A stretch of 33,041 bases of DNA, from the NCBI GenBank assembly GCA_003162425.1, contig PMOK01000295.1, positions 1 through 33,041 on the forward strand, written 5' to 3'. Positions 8,434 through 15,726 of this stretch are shown here, one piece after another. The DNA comes from Bryobacterales bacterium. Lineage in GTDB: Bacteria > Acidobacteriota > Terriglobia > Bryobacterales > Bryobacteraceae. The stretch's first letter is position 1. Each line of letters opens with the position of its first letter. The notes beneath the pieces are model-generated. The model was not told the origin of the DNA, searched no databases, and worked only from the letters and a program-made list of their open reading frames with translations. The position numbers and the translations under genes are program-made.

Positions 8434-9329
8434 ATGCGCGACTCCTTGGCCTGAGCTTCCCGCACGGCGTAGTTGCCGGACACGGCGCTGCGTATAGCAA
8501 CCTCTTCGGTCGCGATGGCGACGAAGTCACTGGTTTCCGTGAATAGCAAAGGCTTCAATGCGAACTGATCTTTCACGAATCCAATCTGGGAATCGGTGGC
8601 TACCACGCAGCTAAACGAACCGTCCAGGTCGCGATGCATGCTTTCAAATGCCTCTTCAAGAGTGTGCCCAGCCCTCAATTGGATTGCCAGATAGATGCTG
8701 ATGATTTCGGAATCGTTCTCGGTATAAAAACGAATCCCGCGCTGCTCGTAGCGGCGGCGAAGCTGATGATAGTTGGTGATGTGGCCATTGTGGGCGACGG
8801 CCAAATCGGGATAGCCATGCCCCCAGAAGGGTTGCGAATGGCTTAGATCCACGCGCGATTCCGTGGAGAGCCGGGTGTGGCCGAGGCCGTGAGTGCCTTG
8901 GAATCCGGAGACATGATAGGTGGCCTCGAGATTCTCCGGCGATCCCACTTGCTTGACGATTTCGAGATGCCGCCCCAGGCTCACTACTTCAGTTCCCGGC
9001 TCGGCCGATTCTACGGCATCGATCAACGGCTGAACACATACTTCTGCGCCGATTTGGAAGCGCAGGTAACAATCCGTGATGCTGGAATCGCTGACGGCGC
9101 CGAACCTTCCCGCTGCTGCGAGGATCTTAGCAGCAGAAGCGTCGAAATCGTTCCTGCTCGCGAGCGCCACACGCACAACCAGTTTGCCATCCCGCGTATC
9201 GCCGTACAATGCAACCCCGGCGGAATCCGGACCGCGGCAGCTGAGTGCGTTGAGCATGTCCAACACAGTGTGCCCCAGGGCGCCGGCATTACTGCGCGTT
9301 TTATCGAGATAGCCAACGATTCCGCACAT
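8421..9329 (-). CDS. mgsA: N-methylglutamate synthase subunit A (class II glutamine amidotransferase)
   Basis: A 302-residue Ntn-type amidotransferase. It starts MCGIVGYLD, so Cys2 becomes the N-terminal nucleophile after Met removal. Other class II landmarks are SCRGPDSAG (about 30-38), GLGHTRLSTESR (about 149-160), HNGHITNYHQLR (about 183-194) and the DGSFSCVV stretch. It releases the amine from gamma-glutamylmethylamide, which MgsC then uses. The length agrees with stand-alone MgsA/GlxB rather than with GlmS, PurF or AsnB, which have further domains. It is the first gene of the eight-gene operon; the start is 26 bases from the 21-bp operator-like palindrome, with a probable promoter between it and the divergent regulator gene. 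Confidence 0.9.
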   Translation of the reverse strand: MCGIVGYLDKTRSNAGALGHTVLDMLNALSCRGPDSAGVALYGDTRDGKLVVRVALASRNDFDASAAKILAAAGRFGAVSDSSITDCYLRFQIGAEVCVQPLIDAVESAEPGTEVVSLGRHLEIVKQVGSPENLEATYHVSGFQGTHGLGHTRLSTESRVDLSHSQPFWGHGYPDLAVAHNGHITNYHQLRRRYEQRGIRFYTENDSEIISIYLAIQLRAGHTLEEAFESMHRDLDGSFSCVVATDSQIGFVKDQFALKPLLFTETSDFVAIATEEVAIRSAVSGNYAVREAQAKESRIWRK

Positions 9330-9354
9330 CAGATTGTTTTTGCGTGGATTCTAG

Positions 9355-9375
9355 CAGTATACAGGCTGTATACTG
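9355..9375. promoter_or_regulatory. Perfect 21-bp palindromic operator candidate (GntR/FCD type)
   Basis: Half-site CAGTATACAG is mirrored exactly around a central G at 9365. Each half contains the self-complementary core GTATAC (9357-9362 and 9368-9373), and the two cores are 11 bp apart, about one helical turn. Many FCD-type GntR regulators bind sites with a GTATAC core. It lies in the 71-bp gap between mgsA and the divergent gntR gene and covers the -10 box of the predicted mgs promoter, which suggests autoregulation and repression of the operon. Binding is inferred. Confidence 0.7.
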
Positions 9376-9384
9376 GCAGTGCAA
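9356..9384 (-). promoter_or_regulatory. Predicted sigma-70 promoter of the mgs-mgd-gmaS operon
   Basis: Read on the minus strand, TTGCAC (9384-9379) and TATACT (9361-9356) are separated by exactly 17 bp. This is a good -35/-10 pair pointing at mgsA, with the -10 inside the palindrome. A weaker plus-strand pair for the regulator (TTGTTT at 9334-9339, TATACA at 9358-9363, spacing 18) overlaps it. Confidence 0.55.
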
Positions 9385-9400
9385 GCAGACCATCGGCAAT

Positions 9401-10054
9401 ATGCCCGCAGCAATCGCAAGAAAGAAAAAGGCAGAGAGGGAAAGCGAGCTGGAACGCGTCTATCGCACCCTCCGCGAATGGCTGGTCGCTGCCCGTTTGC
9501 GGCCCGGCGAGTTTTTGTCCGAGGTTGATTTGGCCGCGCAGTGCCGGACCAGCAGGACGCCGGTACGGGAAGCCTGTGGAAGGCTGGCCCAAGACAACTG
9601 GTTGGTCAGAATCCCGCGCAAAGGGTATCTGGTGGCGCCCATCTCCGTTCGCGACATCGTGGAGTTGTACGAATTCAGGCGGCTTCTGGAATGTTTTGCC
9701 GCCGAGAAGGTGGCGCGTTCGGCCAGCCGCGAACAGGTTCAAGAACTGCGGGATCTGGTGCGGGTTGAGAACGATCCGGCGGCCGAGCTTCAGGAAATCC
9801 TCTCAGCGAACCAGGTATTTCATCTGCGGTTGGCACAGATGGCCGGCAACCAGCGGGTGGTGGACGAACTGCGATTATCTCTAGGATATGTCCAGCGTCT
9901 GGATACGTTGTGTACTCAGACTGTACCGGGCTGGATCCCACATACCGACATTCTAGAGGCCATGGAGTCGCATCGCCCGCTGGAAGCGCAGCAGGCGATG
10001 GCGGTACACATCGATAGTTCGCGGGATAAAATGATCAAGCTGTTTGGGAGCTGA
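9401..10054 (+). CDS. GntR-family transcriptional regulator (FCD/FadR subfamily)
   Basis: 217 residues. The N-terminal winged helix-turn-helix (about 15-80) includes SEVDLAAQCRTSRTPVREACGRL (written with its core AAQCRTSRTPVREA), the classic GntR recognition region. The remainder is an all-helical FCD effector domain: EFRRLLECFAAEKVA, then ANQVFHLRLAQMAGN (the metal-ligand region 'xxFHxxL') and a final HIDSSRDKM. It is divergent from the methylamine operon and shares its control region, so it most likely senses a pathway intermediate. Frame is open back to a GTG at 9344, but that would place the operator inside the gene; the ATG at 9401 gives a normal FCD N-terminus. Its last 20 bases overlap the convergent PEP-CTERM gene. 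Confidence 0.88.
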   Translation: MPAAIARKKKAERESELERVYRTLREWLVAARLRPGEFLSEVDLAAQCRTSRTPVREACGRLAQDNWLVRIPRKGYLVAPISVRDIVELYEFRRLLECFAAEKVARSASREQVQELRDLVRVENDPAAELQEILSANQVFHLRLAQMAGNQRVVDELRLSLGYVQRLDTLCTQTVPGWIPHTDILEAMESHRPLEAQQAMAVHIDSSRDKMIKLFGS

Positions 10055-10862
10055 CCCGCTTCGTCACAAGCTGGCGGCGTCGGGCGAAGAAGCCGAGACC
10101 GGCCATTGCCAGTATCAGGACTCCGTAGAAGCGCGGTTCCGGCGTGGGGGTGACTTGAACCAGGAAAGTCTGCTTATCCGATTGGTAATTCAAGTTTCCT
10201 GAGCTGTCGGTAGTCCACGAAACCACGGCCCAGTCTGCGGTGTTTATTGAGGCGTAATTCAGCAGAGCCTGGTGGATCCAATACTGATCGGTGGTGTTGA
10301 CGGTATCATTTCCACTGATGGTGGAGAATCCGCCCGAGAGGGAGCTGTTGTTGGTGAGAGACCAGATAGCCTCCTGAATGGCCAAGTCCTGCGCGGTGTT
10401 GGATACAACTGCTCCAGATTCGTTCCCCACAAAGCCGTTGTATTGCGACACGAGATAGGCCGCCATTTCAAAGCGTGAAGTGGCAGTGCCCGGAAGCGCG
10501 ACACTGTCGAACGTGTCGGTTGTGTTGGTCCAACCCGGCGTTCCGCCGTTGGTGACGTTTCCGTACTTTACGAAGTTCGAATTGCCAGCGACGTTGTTAA
10601 GTAAGATAACGTTGCCGTAACCGCTGTCACCAAAGGTAAACTCCTCCTGATCGTCTACGCACCAGTACAGCGTGCTGTACCCGTTGACCGTCCCGGCGAA
10701 TTCGCCGCCGCCGACACCCATTTGGGAAGACCCGGCAGGCGTGTAGCTGAGAACCAGGGACCGCGCCAGCCCAATATCACTAGAACTAGTAATTGGTGCG
10801 GGATCGGCAAAGGCGACGGCCGCGGTGACCGTCAGCGTAAGAAACATCAAATTGAATTTCAT
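10035..10862 (-). CDS. PEP-CTERM secreted protein with possible thioester (TED-like) domain
   Basis: About 275 residues. A signal peptide (1-19, ending AFA-D) opens it. The C-terminus has the full PEP-CTERM sorting signal: TPEPR, then a hydrophobic helix (YGVLILAMAGLGFF) and ARRR, which directs processing by an exosortase and surface export. In the body, YWCVDD (Cys68) and LAIQEAIW (Gln163) resemble the two motifs of thioester domains, where Cys and Gln form an internal thioester. I rate that as plausible, not shown. ATG at 10862 is preferred over 10874 because GGGAG lies 5-6 bases before it. Many Asn/Thr/Ser/Gly residues fit a surface protein. Its 3' end overlaps gntR convergently. Confidence 0.85.
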   Translation of the reverse strand: MKFNLMFLTLTVTAAVAFADPAPITSSSDIGLARSLVLSYTPAGSSQMGVGGGEFAGTVNGYSTLYWCVDDQEEFTFGDSGYGNVILLNNVAGNSNFVKYGNVTNGGTPGWTNTTDTFDSVALPGTATSRFEMAAYLVSQYNGFVGNESGAVVSNTAQDLAIQEAIWSLTNNSSLSGGFSTISGNDTVNTTDQYWIHQALLNYASINTADWAVVSWTTDSSGNLNYQSDKQTFLVQVTPTPEPRFYGVLILAMAGLGFFARRRQLVTKRVSSQTA

Positions 10863-10963
10863 TTTTTCTCCCATTCTGACTCGATCTCAGTCTAGGTCCC
10901 AGGCCGTAGAGTGAACAATAGAATCAATGGGTATATGGGTTCCGGTACTAAAGTTGTCGAAAG

Positions 10964-10998
10964 CCGGTCCGGCTCTGATGGGGAATTGGCCGGACCGG
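10964..10998 (-). terminator. Hairpin between the two secreted-protein genes
   Basis: CCGGTCCGGC (10964-10973) and GCCGGACCGG (10989-10998) form a perfect 10-bp GC-rich stem with a 15-base loop. It lies just downstream of the 11025-11534 gene on the minus strand. Only short T runs follow, so it is a weak intrinsic terminator or a stabilising hairpin. Confidence 0.45.
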
Positions 10999-11024
10999 TG
11001 ATAACTTGCTGTGGGCTCTTCGAG

Positions 11025-11534
11025 TTACGGATTAGTGGTGGTGACGGATGGACTCGGTACCACGTGGCCTACCCCGAGCACCACCTGAGTTTTACTTGTA
11101 GATTCGTCTAAGATTTCTAACGTTCCAATCAAGGTGCACGCCGCGGGCGGCGCGGTGGTTGAGGTTGCTGGCGGCGGCACGGCGGGAATGGTAATCGTCG
11201 CCCGGATTTCGCGGCGATCAAGACCGGTCAGCGCAAGGTCCTTATCGCCGAACAGGTCCAGATACTGGCTTTGTCCAGGAAGTACAATGACCGGACCAGT
11301 CTTGAGCAGCGTACCTTTGCCGTCCCAGAAATTCAGAGTGGCCGTGCAAACCACTCCAGCGGCAGGCGCGGCGACGCCCGGATTGAGAACATTCACGCGA
11401 GCTACTTGCCCATCCGTGACACCGATCATGCCGGACGTACGAGTTTCCGGAGCGGGTACGGCCGGAGTAGATTGTGCGAATAGCCCAACAGCGGCCATCG
11501 TAAAGACACACATCTTCTGTGTAAACGTGAACAT
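11025..11534 (-). CDS. Secreted protein of unknown function
   Basis: 169 residues with a clear signal peptide (about 1-20: positive and polar start, then VFTMAAVGLFA, likely cut after AQS or nearby). The mature part is rich in Val, Thr, Pro and Ala and has a Pro/Thr-rich linker (PAVPPPATSTTAPP, about 117-130). Two cysteines (about 63 and 133) could pair in the periplasm. The pattern VTDGQVARVNVLN and LNFWDGKGT resembles short secreted beta-sandwich proteins common in Acidobacteriota, but I do not recognise a named family. The ATG has AGGAG 8 bases upstream. It is read in the same direction as the PEP-CTERM gene, with a hairpin between. Confidence 0.75.
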   Translation of the reverse strand: MFTFTQKMCVFTMAAVGLFAQSTPAVPAPETRTSGMIGVTDGQVARVNVLNPGVAAPAAGVVCTATLNFWDGKGTLLKTGPVIVLPGQSQYLDLFGDKDLALTGLDRREIRATITIPAVPPPATSTTAPPAACTLIGTLEILDESTSKTQVVLGVGHVVPSPSVTTTNP

Positions 11535-11680
11535 TAGTTCACTCCTGTTTTATTGGATTCGGGACCGTCGATCGACGCGGCGGGGAGCACCCGGTCCCGT
11601 ACTCTGGAAACACAGCGGGACGAAAAAAGTTCTTGCCGCGACGGAGAAATCACGGAGCAATGAACTAGAATAACGGAAGC

Positions 11681-12691
11681 ATGGAGCGCTTCCGCAAACG
11701 ATTCATCCTCATCGTCAGCGCTCTGCTGGTGACGCAACTGGGCGGAACGCTGGGTTTCATCCTCATCGAACACTACCCGGTGTTCGATGCATTCTACATG
11801 ACGCTCATCACCATTAGTACGGTGGGCTATGCTGAAGTGCATCCATTGAGCTATGCCGGGCGGATTTTCAATTCTTTTCTAATCTTCTTTGGCGTTACGG
11901 TAATGCTGCTGGCTGTGGGCGGCATGACCCAAGCCATCATAGAGCTGGAGCTGAACCAGTATTTTGGAAAGCGGCGGACCAAGAAAATGATCGATCATTT
12001 GAAAGACCATTACATCGTCTGCGGTTTCGGCCGGGTGGGCCGGGGCGCGGCGGTGGAACTGCAGCGGGCCAGCGCCAAGTTTCTGGTGGTGGATCGGAGC
12101 GAGGACAAGGTGGAGTGGGCCATGAAGCTAGGCATGCTGGCCGTGCTTGCGGATGCCACCGATGACGTTACGCTACGCGAAGCGGGAGTGCTGCGCGCCA
12201 AAGGTCTCATCGCTACATTGCAAAGCGACGCCGACAATCTGTTCGTGATTCTTTCGGCGAAGGCTCTAAAACCGTCGCTGCTGGTTTCGGCGCGCATCGC
12301 GTCCGAGCAGAGCGAGAAGAAGATGCGGCTGGCCGGGGCCGATTACGTGTTCGCGCCTTACGATATGACCGGAAACCGCATGGCGCAGGTGATGCTGAAG
12401 CCGCACGTCTCTCAATTCATCGATTTCACCACCAAGGACATCGGCCTGGATGTCGGCATCGAACAAGTGCGCGTCTCGGCTAAGTGCGAATTCGCCTCCA
12501 AGACACTTCAGCAAATGCAAATCCGCAGGGAACTGGGAGTGATCGTTCTAGCGATCCGCAAAACCGACGGGCGCATGCTGTTCAATCCGCCGGCCGAAGC
12601 GGAGATCGAAGGCGGCGACTTTTTGATCGCCATGGGCGAGTCCGCCAATCTGCGCCGGTTGGAGCAGATGCTGACGGAGGTGCAGACGTGA
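11681..12691 (+). CDS. Two-helix potassium channel with cytoplasmic RCK (TrkA-N/TrkA-C) domains
   Basis: 336 residues, MthK-like layout. Two membrane helices (about 8-29 and 63-82) flank a pore loop with the filter TVGYA (47-51, followed by EVHP). The usual filter is TVGYG, so the last glycine is alanine. The RCK N domain starts at about 110 with the Rossmann motif GFGRVG (115-120) and an acidic VVDRSED, which suits NAD(H) or nucleotide binding. A TrkA-C domain closes the protein (about 255-335, including ADA-type and FLIAMGE strands). It probably forms a ligand-gated K+ channel in the inner membrane. The stop overlaps the GTG of nnr by 4 bases (GTGA), so the two are translationally coupled. 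Start by GGAAG 5 bases before ATG. Confidence 0.88.
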   Translation: MERFRKRFILIVSALLVTQLGGTLGFILIEHYPVFDAFYMTLITISTVGYAEVHPLSYAGRIFNSFLIFFGVTVMLLAVGGMTQAIIELELNQYFGKRRTKKMIDHLKDHYIVCGFGRVGRGAAVELQRASAKFLVVDRSEDKVEWAMKLGMLAVLADATDDVTLREAGVLRAKGLIATLQSDADNLFVILSAKALKPSLLVSARIASEQSEKKMRLAGADYVFAPYDMTGNRMAQVMLKPHVSQFIDFTTKDIGLDVGIEQVRVSAKCEFASKTLQQMQIRRELGVIVLAIRKTDGRMLFNPPAEAEIEGGDFLIAMGESANLRRLEQMLTEVQT

Positions 12692-14208
12692 AAGTTCTGA
12701 CGGCGGCCGAGATGCGCGAAGTGGATCGCCGCACAAGTGAACTGGGCGTGCCTGGACTGGTTCTCATGGAGAATGCCGGGCAGCGCGTGGTGGAAGTGCT
12801 GGCCCATGCCTATGCTCCTCTGCGCGAGCAGCGCATCATCGTGATGTGCGGCAAGGGCAATAACGGCGGCGATGGATTGGTGGTGGCGCGGCAGCTTTAT
12901 ACGCGATTTCACCCGCGGGCGTTGCACGTGGTGCTGGCAGGCGATCCCGGCGAGATGGAAGGCGATGCGGCGGCGAACTACCGGATGCTCGGAGCGGTTG
13001 GGTGTCCGGTGAGCTTTGAACTTACGGCCGAGATGGAGACCGCGACACTGATTGTGGACGCGCTGCTCGGGACCGGAATTCACGGCGCCGCGAAGGGACG
13101 GGCGCTGGAGCTGATCCGCGCCATCAACGACCGGTTTCCGCTGGCGGATGTAGTATCGGTGGATCTTCCCTCAGGCCTGGACAGCGACTCCGGAGTTCCA
13201 CCGGGCGAAACAGTGCACGCCAGCCATACTGTGACGTTCACGGCGCCGAAGTTGTGCCACGTGCTGTCACCGGCCTGCGAATTATCGGGCCATCTGCATG
13301 TAGCGGCGATCGGGAGTCCGAGGGAACTGTACGAGCAAGATGCCGCCATTTATCTTTCGCTATCGGAGCCCGGGCTGTTCGCGCATTTGTTCCGGCCGCG
13401 CGTGCGCGATTCGAACAAAGGGCTGTATGGCCACGCGCTGGTGATCGGCGGATCGCGCGGGAAGAGCGGTGCAGCAGCCATGGCGGGAATTGGAGCGTTG
13501 CGCGCGGGAGCGGGACTGGTGACTGTGGCGTCCACCGAAGCGGCGCTCGGAAGTATCGCCGCCCATGCTCCTGAGATTATGACCGAACTGCTGGCGTTCG
13601 ATGATCCGGCGCGCGCAAGAATCCTGGAACGCAAGAACGTGGTTGCGATCGGGCCTGGCCTGGGTCAAGATCCTCAGACGGTGCAATTCGTTCGAGGGAT
13701 GGTGGAGCAGACGCCGTTGCCGATGGTGGTGGATGCGGACGGATTGAATGCTTTGGCCGGTCACCCGACGCGATATCGATGGCCGCGGATTTTCACGCCG
13801 CACCCGGGCGAAATGTCGCGATTGAACGGTCGTACGATCGCGGAGATTCAGGCGGATCGGATCGCAGCCGCTCGAGCGTTTGCAACCGAACGCGACGTGT
13901 ACCTTGTATTAAAAGGAAACCGCAGCGTGGCTGCCGCGCCGGATGGCCGGGTCTGGATTAACCCCACTGGTTCGCCGGCGATGGCGACCGGAGGCACGGG
14001 CGATGTACTGACTGGACTGATCGCGGGACTGGTTGCGCAGTTCCCCGATCAAATTGATACAGCGCTTCTCGCGGCGGTTTATTTGCATGGAAGATGCGGC
14101 GAACTGGGCGCGGCGAAGCTTGGGGAAAAATCGCTGATTGCTACGGATTTGTTTGAGTACCTGCCTGAGGCCATGCGTGAAGTCGCGGACCATTCGAACG
14201 CAATCTGA
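12688..14208 (+). CDS. nnr: Bifunctional NAD(P)H-hydrate repair enzyme (epimerase + ADP-dependent dehydratase)
   Basis: 506 residues in two domains. The N-terminal YjeF_N epimerase (about 1-210) has MENAGQRV and GKGNNGGDG (55-63). The C-terminal dehydratase (about 225-500) has HALVIGGSRGKSGAA, GPGLGQD, DADGLN, FTPHPGEMSRL and the catalytic GGTGDVLTG (about 435-443). It repairs NADHX and NADPHX, the damaged hydrated cofactors. Length is that of bacterial Nnr fusions. Translation starts at GTG 12688, with GGAGG 7 bases upstream, overlapping the channel gene; an earlier in-frame start at 12484 would lie within that gene. It runs 32 bases into tsaE; nnr-tsaE neighbours are common in bacteria. Confidence 0.93.
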   Translation: MKVLTAAEMREVDRRTSELGVPGLVLMENAGQRVVEVLAHAYAPLREQRIIVMCGKGNNGGDGLVVARQLYTRFHPRALHVVLAGDPGEMEGDAAANYRMLGAVGCPVSFELTAEMETATLIVDALLGTGIHGAAKGRALELIRAINDRFPLADVVSVDLPSGLDSDSGVPPGETVHASHTVTFTAPKLCHVLSPACELSGHLHVAAIGSPRELYEQDAAIYLSLSEPGLFAHLFRPRVRDSNKGLYGHALVIGGSRGKSGAAAMAGIGALRAGAGLVTVASTEAALGSIAAHAPEIMTELLAFDDPARARILERKNVVAIGPGLGQDPQTVQFVRGMVEQTPLPMVVDADGLNALAGHPTRYRWPRIFTPHPGEMSRLNGRTIAEIQADRIAAARAFATERDVYLVLKGNRSVAAAPDGRVWINPTGSPAMATGGTGDVLTGLIAGLVAQFPDQIDTALLAAVYLHGRCGELGAAKLGEKSLIATDLFEYLPEAMREVADHSNAI

Positions 14209-14620
14209 AGAGGAGACTATCGCGCTGGGCGAAAGCCTGGCGGCGGAATTGCCGGCCAAGGTGGTGGTGCTGTTGATTGGTAATCTCGGGGCTGGCAAGA
14301 CTACTTTGGCGAAGGGCATCGTGAAGGGGCTGGAAGCCGCACATCCGGATGAGGTCTCGAGCCCGACTTTTACTCTGATTCATGAATACGGACCGCGTGT
14401 TTATCATGTGGATCTGTATCGGCTGGACCGGGCGGAGCAGGTGGCGACGATCGGGCTGGATGAGATCTTCGAGCGCGAGGCCGTGGTGTTGGTGGAGTGG
14501 GGGGAGCGGTTTCCTGAGTTGATGCCCGAGGAGCGGGTGGAGATCACGTTGCGGGCGGTCGGTGGGGATGAGAGGGAGATTTCTATTTCGTCACGGATGC
14601 ACACGGATGAACACGGATAA
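14177..14620 (+). CDS. tsaE: tRNA threonylcarbamoyladenosine biosynthesis ATPase TsaE
   Basis: 147 residues, the usual size. P-loop GNLGAGKT (35-42), SSPTFTL (61-67), HVDLYRL (77-83) and VEWGER (106-111) are the TsaE hallmarks. It powers t6A formation on ANN-decoding tRNAs together with TsaB/TsaD. The GTG at 14177, with GAGG 6 bases before it, is chosen within the end of nnr; the frame is open to 14138. The last eight or nine residues (SSRMHTDEHG region) are not TsaE sequence: they are encoded by a CACGGATG-type repeat at 14592-14618, which also supplies the stop codon. Confidence 0.92.
   Translation: MKSRTIRTQSEEETIALGESLAAELPAKVVVLLIGNLGAGKTTLAKGIVKGLEAAHPDEVSSPTFTLIHEYGPRVYHVDLYRLDRAEQVATIGLDEIFEREAVVLVEWGERFPELMPEERVEITLRAVGGDEREISISSRMHTDEHG
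14592..14618. repeat. Family C repeat (CACGGATG-type) forming the tsaE 3' end
   Basis: Three near-tandem 9-base units CACGGATG(C/A)A, ending at the tsaE stop codon. The same unit recurs at 31990-32018, where it has a matching inverted arm. Such strings are frequent between genes in some soil bacteria. Confidence 0.75.
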
Positions 14621-14626
14621 GACAAC

Positions 14627-15187
14627 TCATTCTGCTTGGAGCTCGTGGTTTAGTTTGAGGAGATAGGACAGGTCGGTTAGCTTGTTTCTTCTATACCAGA
14701 TCAGAAGTGCGGCGAAGAGTAGTGTGATTAGCGTGATGATGATTATCAGGGTTGAGGATAAGAAGCCGGATTCGTGGTAGACCCAGGAGAGGCAAAACGT
14801 CATTTCGACGGCGTAGAGAATTGCTCCAAATGTTATGGCGCGGAGATTGCCTCGCGAGCGGCGGATGGAGAGATCCAGAAACGCTGAAGTGGTTGAGGCC
14901 GACGGGGACCAGGCGGCTTTTCGATTTGACAGTCCGAAGATCCAGGCGACCGTGATAAACAGCCAGGTTGCCGCGGCCAGGATTATGGTTGCGGGGCGCG
15001 GATTCCGCATCGCCAAGGCGAGCGTAGCGCCGCCGATGACTAGCGTCACCAGGACGTCGGCCATCAACATGATTCTCATGTAAAGCGATTCGCGCGCTAC
15101 TCGTTTGCGAAGGCCGGTTAATACCGGGGCCTCCGACGAGGATTGCCATTGTTCGCGCCAGAGTTCTAATTCAGCATCCAGTTTCAT
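14627..15187 (-). CDS. Membrane protein encoded after an ECF sigma factor (possible anti-sigma)
   Basis: 186 residues with four likely membrane helices (about 38-58, 66-86, 116-137 and 143-164) and short charged ends; the N-terminal 30 residues are cytoplasmic-looking (ELWREQWQSSS). The ATG overlaps the stop of the sigma factor gene by 4 bases, the standard layout of an ECF sigma and its membrane-bound regulator. No zinc anti-sigma motif (HXXXCXXC) is present, so if it is an anti-sigma it is not of the ZAS class. I do not recognise a family. It ends 6 bases from the convergent tsaE stop. Confidence 0.75.
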   Translation of the reverse strand: MKLDAELELWREQWQSSSEAPVLTGLRKRVARESLYMRIMLMADVLVTLVIGGATLALAMRNPRPATIILAAATWLFITVAWIFGLSNRKAAWSPSASTTSAFLDLSIRRSRGNLRAITFGAILYAVEMTFCLSWVYHESGFLSSTLIIIITLITLLFAALLIWYRRNKLTDLSYLLKLNHELQAE

Positions 15188-15726
15188 TTGCTTTTCTCCA
15201 AGAGTTGTCGCAGCAGTTGGCGGGCTCGATTCAGGCGGACGCCGACGTTGGTTTCTGTGACGCCCAAGATGGCTGCGATCTCGCTATACGACATTTCTTC
15301 GAGCGTCAGTGTGATGACTTGCCGGTAGGGAAGCGGGAGGCGATGGATGGCCTGGCGGAGGCGCTCGCCTTGTTGTTCCTGAGCGAGGCCCGCTTCAGGA
15401 TTGGGACGTGAATCGCGCAATGGGGCATCGGGGTCGATGGGGGTGGTTGGTGCGCGATGACGGCGTAAATAATCGATGGCGCGGTTGTGCGCGACACGGA
15501 ACAGAAAGGTCCGCTCGGAGCTTTCGCCTCTGAATTTGGGTAGGGCCTTCCAGAGCGCGATGGCAATGTCCTGAAACAGATCGTCGCGATCGCTTGTGGT
15601 GTTGGTATAGCTGGCGGCCAGCCGCAGCAGCGCCGGGCCGTTTTCGGTTAGCAATCGATTGAGCTGCTGCTCGACTACGGGCTCGGCGTCCGCTGCTTCG
15701 AAGCTAGCTGCCGTAGACAAATTCAT
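15184..15726 (-). CDS. ECF-type RNA polymerase sigma factor
   Basis: About 180 residues. Region 2 includes DRDDLFQDIAIALWKALPKFRG and FLFRVAHNRAIDYLRRHR (about 55-100); region 4 has LPLPYRQVITLTLEEMSYSEIAAILGVTETNVGVRLNRARQLL, whose core is EIAAILGVTETNVGVR. This is the usual two-domain ECF architecture. The frame is open to 15786, but ATG 15726 (MNLSTAAS) gives the normal length; it overlaps the end of the permease gene by 23 bases. It is co-transcribed with an ABC-2 exporter upstream and a membrane protein downstream, so it may control the exporter operon itself. Confidence 0.9.
   Translation of the reverse strand: MNLSTAASFEAADAEPVVEQQLNRLLTENGPALLRLAASYTNTTSDRDDLFQDIAIALWKALPKFRGESSERTFLFRVAHNRAIDYLRRHRAPTTPIDPDAPLRDSRPNPEAGLAQEQQGERLRQAIHRLPLPYRQVITLTLEEMSYSEIAAILGVTETNVGVRLNRARQLLRQLLEKSK

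Noticed and set aside
11561..11598. GGGACCG/CGGTCCC inverted repeat with an internal CGTCGATCGACG palindrome
   Set aside because: Short arms in a GC-rich intergenic stretch; I could not tie it to a promoter or terminator and chance is a fair explanation.
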